Shown: positions 7,658-12,710 of the stretch, one piece after another
Numbering within the stretch: the stretch's first letter is position 1
How the letters are laid out: every line of letters begins with the position of its first letter
Assembly (NCBI GenBank): GCA_011064865.1
Contig: JAAKFX010000033.1
Span: 1 to 14,515, forward strand
DNA: 14,515 nucleotides
Reading direction: 5' to 3'
DNA from: Candidatus Anoxychlamydiales bacterium
GTDB taxonomy: Bacteria > Chlamydiota > Chlamydiia > Chlamydiales > SM23-39
Program-made: the position numbers and the translations under genes
The notes under the pieces: model-generated
What the model saw: the letters and a program-made list of their open reading frames with translations, nothing else
Told to the model about the DNA's origin: nothing
Database searches by the model: none

Positions 7658-7924
7658 TTAAGCTGATGGAGGAGTATCCGGCATATCTCTATTTGCTAGA
7701 TGCCTTGGCACAAAAACTGAAATTGCTACCTGATTTATAACTCTAGTTAGAGGATTTAAACCAACGATATTACAAGATTTAAAAAAAACATCAGTTACAG
7801 CAGCAGGTATCTCTTCAATGTGTATAATAGTTTTTTCAGTGAAATGGTAACCTTGAGATTCTAGTTGAGGTTTTACTGTGCTTGTAACATAGCTTTCTAC
7901 TGCACCTAACATATGTTTTTCCAT
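7658..7924 (-). CDS. Small hypothetical protein (88 residues)
   Basis: Begins MEKHMLGAVESYVTSTVKP with an ATG at 7924 and ends in a Pro-rich tail (NRDMPDTPPSA). The middle is of mixed helix and strand character (TEKTIIHIEEIPAAVTDVFF, then NPLTRVINQVAISVFV), with a single Cys (KSCNIVG). No signal peptide or membrane helix is present. A TATAAT sequence lies just upstream with a weak TTGTAA box at an overlong 19-base spacing, and no ribosome binding site is seen. I do not recognise the family. Normal-looking amino acid composition and lack of overlap with other genes support a real gene. Its location beside lineage-specific genes hints at a host-interaction role, which is only inference. Confidence 0.55.
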   Translation of the reverse strand: MEKHMLGAVESYVTSTVKPQLESQGYHFTEKTIIHIEEIPAAVTDVFFKSCNIVGLNPLTRVINQVAISVFVPRHLANRDMPDTPPSA

Positions 7925-8120
7925 TGTTTAAATCTTTATTGCATTAATTATATATTATTTGCTTTATAAACTTACAAGTGTTAAATTTTTTACTATTATA
8001 TTTATATTTTTATTTACTATTTAGTTTCAAGCATGTTTATTCTCAATTATTGTTTTAAACAAATATTTTTGAAAAAAAAGCCTCTCAAATATACAATTTT
8101 CAAATTATCTATTTTTTCTC

Positions 8121-8148
8121 TTGAAGATAAATAAAAAAAGAGTAAAAT
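8121..8148 (+). promoter_or_regulatory. Putative promoter of the 8351-9139 gene
   Basis: TTGAAG (8121-8126) and TAAAAT (8143-8148) are spaced by 16 bases. A transcript from about 8155 would have an unusually long leader of roughly 195 bases that includes the small open frame and hairpin described next. Confidence 0.5.
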
Positions 8149-8179
8149 ACGTGGCATAAATTGAAAAAAGACAGTTATT

Positions 8180-8266
8180 ATGAATAAGTTATCTTTAAAT
8201 CACTATCAAAATGAATCTTTATCAATTCATTCATCTTTTTTCAATGTCATTATTGTGCTGCGCTAA
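8180..8266 (+). CDS. Possible 28-residue leader peptide
   Basis: A short frame starts with ATG 25 bases after the presumed transcription start and ends with TAA placed exactly in the loop of the hairpin at 8258-8272. The peptide begins MNKLSLNHYQNESLS and ends in a hydrophobic NVIIVLR. No good ribosome binding site is seen, so it may be chance, but a stop codon inside a hairpin is the arrangement expected if translation controls folding of the leader. Confidence 0.25.
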   Translation: MNKLSLNHYQNESLSIHSSFFNVIIVLR

Positions 8267-8272
8267 GCGCAG
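8258..8272 (+). promoter_or_regulatory. GC-rich leader hairpin
   Basis: CTGCGC and GCGCAG pair perfectly around a TAA loop, making the most GC-rich palindrome in this AT-rich gap. No T run follows, so it is not an ordinary terminator. It could be an RNA control element or a protein-binding operator 78 bases before the next gene. Confidence 0.5.
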
Positions 8273-8350
8273 TATAAATCATTTGTTTACTATCAATATT
8301 TTACTTAATTTTTTTTATAAAATAAATAATCAACCAAGAGGAGAAAAATA

Positions 8351-9139
8351 ATGTCTTCTATATCATTTCGTGATGCATTTGATAGAGCAAAAAATGCATC
8401 TCAAAATTTAGCTCCATATACTTCAAAGCCTGTTTCAGCAGGGCTTGCAATAACATTTACAGTTTATGGTTTTATTGCTAAAACAGCTCTACAATTAGGC
8501 AAAAAAAGACCTAAAATAACATTTAAAACTACAGATATTAAAGCTGGTGCAGCTAAAACCATATCAGCAAAACAGCTTTTAGCTGAAGGGGTAAAAGCTG
8601 CTCCAAAAATTGGCGCTGCAGTTGGAGCGCAAATGCTGTCCCAAGAATGGGTAGAAAACAAGGTAAACAGCTTAATTAATAGTTCTGAAAAGGGTAAAAA
8701 TATAATTTCAATTGCGACTAGCTCTGCTATAGTTGGAGCAATCTCTTCTCCATTTTTAGCCGCTTTTAATGGTCAGACTATGGGATATAGTTTTTTAAAA
8801 TCTATGAGAATGCTATCTGCAAAACAAGTTGGAGTAATAGGTGTAAGGGAGACTAATTTTATATTTTCATTAAGGGCAAGCAAGCCTTTAGGAGAAAAAA
8901 TGAAACAATATAATGATACAAAAGCTACTGAAAATGTTGCATCATTTATAGCGGGATATCTAGGTAGTATAGCTGGTCATATTCCAGATACTGCATTAAC
9001 TTTATTTCAAAAAAGCAGAAAAATCACATCTCTTTCTCAATTGATGAGAGGCGCTAATACCAGAGCTGTAGCTGTAGGCATTTTTACAATTATCTACAAT
9101 AATTCAAATGACTTATTAGATTGTTTTGCTAAAAAATAA
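8351..9139 (+). CDS. Possible mitochondrial-carrier-like membrane protein
   Basis: A 262-residue protein with several moderately hydrophobic, Gly/Ala-rich segments but no strongly hydrophobic helix. Residues 118-186 and 193-256 look like two divergent copies of one pattern. In each, a Gly-rich helix carries a Pro (GAISSPF; GSIAGHIPDT), then comes a polar linker, a short segment (VIGVRETNF; LMRGANTRA) and another helix ending near a Tyr or Leu. Residues 25-108 may be a third copy. This layout, especially IPDTALTLFQ followed by LMRGANTRAVAVGIFTIIY, resembles the threefold mitochondrial carrier family, but the PxDxxK signature is degenerate and could be misleading. The N terminus is Ser-rich and polar, compatible with secretion into the host. 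A strong AGAGGAG site stands 7 bases before the ATG. If the match is real, a eukaryotic-type carrier was acquired by the bacterium; otherwise it is an orphan membrane-associated protein. Confidence 0.8.
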   Translation: MSSISFRDAFDRAKNASQNLAPYTSKPVSAGLAITFTVYGFIAKTALQLGKKRPKITFKTTDIKAGAAKTISAKQLLAEGVKAAPKIGAAVGAQMLSQEWVENKVNSLINSSEKGKNIISIATSSAIVGAISSPFLAAFNGQTMGYSFLKSMRMLSAKQVGVIGVRETNFIFSLRASKPLGEKMKQYNDTKATENVASFIAGYLGSIAGHIPDTALTLFQKSRKITSLSQLMRGANTRAVAVGIFTIIYNNSNDLLDCFAKK

Positions 9140-9142
9140 ACC

Positions 9143-9184
9143 TATAGCCTAGGATTTAAAAATCCTAAGACTATATTTTTTTTT
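9143..9184 (+). terminator. Strong rho-independent terminator
   Basis: TAGGATT and AATCCTA form a 7-bp stem with a 4-base loop, extended past a small internal loop by TATAG/CTATA, and nine T residues follow (9176-9184). It begins three bases after the stop of the 8351-9139 gene. Confidence 0.88.
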
Positions 9185-9200
9185 ATAAAATAAATTTTTT

Positions 9201-9223
9201 CTCTTTTTGAAAGAGTTTTTTTT
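9201..9223 (+). terminator. Second plus-strand terminator
   Basis: CTCTTT and AAAGAG form a 6-bp stem around TTG, followed by eight T residues. The T run reaches the stop codon of the converging tspO gene. Together with the terminator just upstream it makes a tandem stop for plus-strand transcripts. Confidence 0.65.
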
Positions 9224-9692
9224 AATTCATCAAAACGATTTTCAGATTTAATATAAAAGCAAAGCTAAGCCATAAGATATATGGGATTAGTAAAATACTA
9301 GCTATCGCAGATACATTAAAAGCAAAACCAATAAATAGAGCTGTAAAAATCCAAATTAAAGAAAGATCAATCAAAGCCATTTTTGGTTTTTGTAGATAGA
9401 AAAATAAAAACGTCCAAATCATATTAAAAAATAGAGATACAGCCCAAAAAGAAAATGTTAGATCTGCAAATTGCAAAACTTTATTTTTCCAAATAAGAAA
9501 ACCACTTGTAGCAATCAAAATATATAAAGTTGCCCAAACAATAGAAAAGACATAACCGGGAGGTGTAAATACAGGTTTTTGTAGATTTTTATAAAAATCT
9601 GAATCTGAAAACCTTCTAGATAAAAATCCCAATATATGCACGATAAAAACAACAATCAAAAACAAAATAAAAATTAAAACATTTTTAAGCAT
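9222..9692 (-). CDS. tspO: TspO/MBR family protein
   Basis: A 156-residue membrane protein with the five-helix layout of the tryptophan-rich sensory protein/translocator protein family. Family features visible are KPVFTPPGYVF at 39-49 at the end of the first loop, VWATLY at 52-57, an N-x-x-W pair at 90-93 in the third helix, and PYILWLSFAFILN at 137-149 in the last. The family binds porphyrins and sterol-like ligands and is tied to tetrapyrrole handling and stress signalling; the precise role is unsettled. The ATG is supported by AAGGAA at about 8 bases. The gene stands alone, divergent from the effector-like array and convergent with the carrier-like gene. Confidence 0.92.
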   Translation of the reverse strand: MLKNVLIFILFLIVVFIVHILGFLSRRFSDSDFYKNLQKPVFTPPGYVFSIVWATLYILIATSGFLIWKNKVLQFADLTFSFWAVSLFFNMIWTFLFFYLQKPKMALIDLSLIWIFTALFIGFAFNVSAIASILLIPYILWLSFAFILNLKIVLMN

Positions 9693-9718
9693 CTTTAAAT
9701 TCCTTATACTTTCATTAA

Positions 9719-9747
9719 TATATAAAATGTATTTAGTTTTTTTTCAA
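9719..9747 (-). promoter_or_regulatory. Promoter of tspO
   Basis: On the minus strand TTGAAA (9742-9747) and TATATA (9719-9724) are exactly 17 bases apart, with transcription expected to start near 9712, about 20 bases before the ATG. Confidence 0.6.
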
Positions 9748-9780
9748 TGTATCTACAAATAATTCTTATTATTTTAAATT

Positions 9781-9872
9781 TCTTTTTTTTATTGATTTAA
9801 AATCTGAGTTTAATTATACTCTTTGTAAAATCTTATTTTAATTATTGTTATTTCCTAATAGGAGGATATATT
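9781..9872 (+). promoter_or_regulatory. Promoter/leader cassette, copy 1
   Basis: TTGATT (9792-9797), a 17-base spacer and TATACT (9815-9820) are followed by an AT-rich leader of about 46 bases. The leader ends in a TCCTAATAGGAGG element and an ATATATT spacer before the ATG. The UCCU and the first AGGA of the ribosome binding site can pair around AAU. Nearly the whole 93-base block recurs before the next two genes. Confidence 0.8.
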
Positions 9873-10859
9873 ATGGCATCAGCACCAGGTTCACCTAAAC
9901 TCCCTGCACCCGCATTTTTAGCCGACATTCAAAAAAGTAAAAAAGCTCTTGAACCACCTAAAAGCTCTACAAACGCGTCACCCTTTTTACCATATAGAGT
10001 GATTCGCTACATACCTAAACATATTACTAAAACATCTTTAATTGGAGCTATGACAATACTTAGCTCAGCAATTGCAATACAAAGAAAAGAATTCACTTGG
10101 TTAATTGCTCCAGCTATTGCTTTAACAGCTGTAGTTGCAAAAAAAGTTGTAGATTGTTGCAAATCAAATCAAACTAAGAGACAAACAGCGCAAACACAAG
10201 CATTTGTTACTTCTGCTGATAGACCAGCTGCTGTTGGAGCTCCTCAATCAGAAAAAAGAGCAAGAATTCAATCAATGTTGGATAAACAAAATGCGCAAGC
10301 AATATCTGCACTAACTCAAATGCTGCTAAATCCAACACTCAAACGAGTAGGAGGAGCTATTTGGAAAATGTTAGGAGGTCAGATGTATGCAAAGGCTTTG
10401 AGCGAAAAAAAAGCTGAAACAGGTTCTGAGAATACTGCTATTACCGTAAAAGACATTATTAAATACGACCTTTTAGATCGTAGAATTGAACATTTGCAAT
10501 CATTATCATTTGAAAAAACTTCTCATCTTAAAACCGAAAAGAATTTAGAAGAAGCAATAGAGCTGATTAAAAGAACTTCTACCGAAACAGGCTCTTCAAT
10601 CGGTGCTATTTTGCATCTATTCTCTTTTGCATATGTTATACATTTTAATCCTGAAACAAACATATTTACTCTACAAGATCCTAAAGGCGACGCTGCTGAA
10701 ACATTTGACACAGAAAACAAACTGATTGATCGACTAATTGCAGTACAAAAAAACTATTCTTATAGAAAGACTTGCGAAGGTAATCCTTTACTTTTAAAAA
10801 TATTTATAAACAAAGCTGATAAACCACAAGGTGCTGAAGCAAAAAAAGAAATATCATAA
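9873..10859 (+). CDS. Inc-like effector candidate, paralogue 1 (short form)
   Basis: A 328-residue protein of a three-member local family. Residues 1-38 are rich in Ser, Pro and Lys, as in type III secreted N termini. LPYRVIRYI at 39-47 opens a motif shared by the family and leads into a bilobed hydrophobic hairpin, about 54-69 and 76-91, with the short loop QRKEFTW. This is the hallmark of chlamydial inclusion-membrane proteins. After a polar linker, residues 142-316 form the shared core, with ISALTQMLLNP, a KYDLLDRRIEHL segment and a strand pair (AYVIHFNPETNIFTLQDP, 253-270). The protein stops soon after the core and lacks the repeats found in its neighbours. It is read from its own cassette promoter with a perfect AGGAGG site. 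Delivery to the host membrane is inferred; the molecular activity is unknown. Confidence 0.85.
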   Translation: MASAPGSPKLPAPAFLADIQKSKKALEPPKSSTNASPFLPYRVIRYIPKHITKTSLIGAMTILSSAIAIQRKEFTWLIAPAIALTAVVAKKVVDCCKSNQTKRQTAQTQAFVTSADRPAAVGAPQSEKRARIQSMLDKQNAQAISALTQMLLNPTLKRVGGAIWKMLGGQMYAKALSEKKAETGSENTAITVKDIIKYDLLDRRIEHLQSLSFEKTSHLKTEKNLEEAIELIKRTSTETGSSIGAILHLFSFAYVIHFNPETNIFTLQDPKGDAAETFDTENKLIDRLIAVQKNYSYRKTCEGNPLLLKIFINKADKPQGAEAKKEIS

Positions 10860-10862
10860 CTT

Positions 10863-10940
10863 ATGAAATCTAATTCTAAAAAAAAAAGTTTAGAAGATTC
10901 AATTAGAAAAGCGGTTAATTCTATTTCTTTATTGCTCTAA
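10863..10940 (+). CDS. Possible 25-residue open frame between paralogues 1 and 2
   Basis: Starts at an ATG four bases after the stop of paralogue 1 and ends inside the -35 region of the next cassette. The peptide (MKSNSKKKSLEDSIRK...) is basic and ends in hydrophobic residues (SISLLL). There is no ribosome binding site, so it would need coupling to the upstream gene. Chance or a duplication remnant is more likely than a functional gene. Confidence 0.2.
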   Translation: MKSNSKKKSLEDSIRKAVNSISLLL

Positions 10941-11013
10941 AATCAGATTTTAATTATACTTTTTTGTAAAATTTTATTTTAATTATTGTTACTTCCTAAT
11001 AGGAGGATATATT
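10920..11013 (+). promoter_or_regulatory. Promoter/leader cassette, copy 2
   Basis: TTGCTC (10932-10937), 17 bases, TATACT (10955-10960), then the same leader and TCCTAATAGGAGG element as in copy 1. The -35 box is the weakest of the three copies. The 17-base spacer and the leader are conserved, pointing to retained control after duplication. Confidence 0.78.
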
Positions 11014-12612
11014 ATGCCAAGACTTGGTTCAGCTTCTAGTTCCTCACCTAATCCCTCACCTAATCCCTTACCTAGCCCTTCTGATAGTCCATCTCGACTT
11101 GTAGAAATAAGTAAAAGCTCCAACGCATTTTCTTCTTTGCCACATAGAGTCTTCAGATATATCTCTACCCATACTAAAGAATCTTTATTCGCTTTATCTG
11201 TACTTGGCTTAGCAATTGTAATCAAAAAAAAACCTTCTTTGTTACTCTATCCTATTGTTTTAGCTACAGTAGCAGGAGCTGCAAAAAAAGCTGTAGCTCA
11301 TTTTAGAAAAACAGTTATTAATGAAGATAAAGCTTCACATGATGCTAAAGACTTAGATCCAGTAGCTGGAAAGGCAAAACTTCGAGCTCTTAAATCTAGA
11401 TCAAAACCCCCTAACATTCAAGAATTCCAAGATTCTTATGTATTAGCTTTTTTAACTGACCAACTTTTAACCCCTGGATCTAAAGCTGCATCTATTGTTA
11501 AAGACAAAGGAGAGGCATTATATAAAGAAGCTTTAGCTAAATTAGCCCCTAAGATATCTACAACTGATTTCAATATCAGATTATATGATATATTAGTCGA
11601 ATTAAACCTTTTAGATCCCACAATTGAACACATTGAAACTTCACCAACAAGATATTCTAATCATCAAATCCATGAATGTTTACTAGATACAATATTAAAG
11701 CTAATATCAACTAATCGAGAAAGAAATATTCCTGTTGGTGCACATTTACAGTTATGTAATTTATCTTTCGGAATATATTATAACGGAGGAAGATTTACAT
11801 TATATAATCCTAAAGATAGTATACCTACAACTTTCCACTCAGATAAACTACTTATAGAGGATTTACAGAAAAATAAAGTTTTTGTAAAAGAGAACTCTTA
11901 TGAGACTGAAGACAGTATTTCATTTAGCTTAAATTTATTTACAAAAAAAAGTGAAGATCCACCAAAATCTTTTGGAAAAGGAGAAGCAGGACGTCGTGGG
12001 GATTCAGAAGGAGATGGATTATCTGCTGCAGATAGAAGAGCAATTGAATCACAAAAAAAAATAGAAGCTGACATACTAGCAACAAAGCGAGCAGCACAAC
12101 AAAGTCTTGAAGATGAAGCTACTGCAGCTGCATTGCATGAAAAAACGAATCAAAGATCTCCTTTACTTTCTGATGAAGCTGCTCCAGAAGCCCCCCGAGG
12201 CCATGCAGGATTAACAGAAGAAGAAGAATTTGAAATAGCTTTAGCTTTAAGTAATGAAGTCCCTACAACAAGAGATTCTCACTTAGAAGAAGAAGCTGCA
12301 GAAGAGGCTCCTGATACTTTATCAGCTATTGAAAAGCTTACAAATCAAGTTAACACTGATTATGCATTACTAAAAATGGATGCTACTCTTGTACAATCAA
12401 CCTTAGCACAACCAGATTGGAAAACCTCTATAGATCCCGACGTTTTAGAAAAACTAGATGAATACTTTGTAAAATTTGGTATCGATGAATCTGTGATTAA
12501 CGATATATGGACTAGATTTCCGTTTGATACTCAAGAACGCTTAAAATTATTATCTCAAAAAGTACAAGAAATGTACAAAGGATTCTTTTTAGAAACTGAT
12601 TGGTCAATTTAA
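11014..12612 (+). CDS. Inc-like effector candidate, paralogue 2 with ubiquitin-interacting motif
   Basis: A 532-residue member of the local family. Residues 1-40 are dominated by Ser and Pro, including short repeats of SPNP/SPS. SLPHRVFRYI at 41-50 is followed by a bilobed hydrophobic hairpin at about 57-71 and 75-92. The shared core runs from about 140 to 312 (LAFLTDQLL, NLLDPTIEHIE, GIYYNGGRFTLYNP, LNLFTKK). Then come a Gly/acidic linker, a predicted coiled coil at about 338-378, and TEEEEFEIALALSNE at 401-415, which fits the ubiquitin-interacting motif: acidic start, Phe406, Ala409 and Ser413 at the required spacing. One C-terminal repeat (about 458-529, Trp499) ends the protein. The layout suggests a secreted membrane anchor that displays a host-ubiquitin-binding tail to the host cytosol. 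The function is inferred from motif and architecture only. Confidence 0.87.
   Translation: MPRLGSASSSSPNPSPNPLPSPSDSPSRLVEISKSSNAFSSLPHRVFRYISTHTKESLFALSVLGLAIVIKKKPSLLLYPIVLATVAGAAKKAVAHFRKTVINEDKASHDAKDLDPVAGKAKLRALKSRSKPPNIQEFQDSYVLAFLTDQLLTPGSKAASIVKDKGEALYKEALAKLAPKISTTDFNIRLYDILVELNLLDPTIEHIETSPTRYSNHQIHECLLDTILKLISTNRERNIPVGAHLQLCNLSFGIYYNGGRFTLYNPKDSIPTTFHSDKLLIEDLQKNKVFVKENSYETEDSISFSLNLFTKKSEDPPKSFGKGEAGRRGDSEGDGLSAADRRAIESQKKIEADILATKRAAQQSLEDEATAAALHEKTNQRSPLLSDEAAPEAPRGHAGLTEEEEFEIALALSNEVPTTRDSHLEEEAAEEAPDTLSAIEKLTNQVNTDYALLKMDATLVQSTLAQPDWKTSIDPDVLEKLDEYFVKFGIDESVINDIWTRFPFDTQERLKLLSQKVQEMYKGFFLETDWSI
12217..12258 (+). other. Ubiquitin-interacting motif (residues 402-415 of paralogue 2)
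   Basis: The encoded helix has four Glu residues, then Phe, two residues, Ala, three residues and Ser. This is the same spacing and nearly the same residues as the motif of the endosomal protein Hrs (EEEELQLALALS). The final acidic position is one residue early (Glu415), a small departure. The motif is short, so a chance match cannot be excluded. Confidence 0.6.
12385..12600 (+). repeat. Single C-terminal helical repeat unit in paralogue 2
   Basis: About 72 residues with the pattern LVQSTLAQPDW, a central KFGIDESVINDIW and RLKLLSQKV near the end, closing with an aromatic pair. It aligns without large gaps to the first of three units in paralogue 3. Confidence 0.8.
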
Positions 12613-12616
12613 TAAA

Positions 12617-12710
12617 TCTATTTCTTTATTGATTTAAAATCTGTTTTTAATTATATTTTCTTGTAAAATATTTATTTTAATTATTTTATTTCCTAATAGG
12701 AGGATATATT
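12617..12710 (+). promoter_or_regulatory. Promoter/leader cassette, copy 3
   Basis: TTGATT (12629-12634), 17 bases, TATATT (12652-12657), then the conserved leader and the TCCTAATAGGAGG element. It starts directly behind the stop of paralogue 2, with no terminator between them, so paralogue 3 may be read both from here and from upstream. Confidence 0.8.

Larger units (their letters stand above)
7925..8350. other. 426-base gap holding leader elements of the next gene
   Basis: The left third is very AT-rich and carries the presumed start region of the small minus-strand gene and a 13-base palindrome TTGTTTTAAACAA at 8050-8062. The right part holds a promoter, a short open frame and a GC-rich hairpin, each listed separately, followed by an AT-rich stretch and a strong ribosome binding site (AGAGGAG, 8337-8343). 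Confidence 0.6.

Noticed and set aside
10866..10906. Hairpin TTCTAAA/TTTAGAA after paralogue 1 as a terminator
   Set aside because: The stem is AT-only with a bulge, and no T run follows.
10989..11225. Minus-strand frame ending in a Gly/Glu/Leu repeat
   Set aside because: The repeat is only the complement of the Ser/Pro-rich start of paralogue 2.
12109..12144. Second ubiquitin-interacting motif at about residues 366-377 of paralogue 2
   Set aside because: It has acidic residues and alanines, but no large hydrophobic residue at the key site and Lys instead of Ser.
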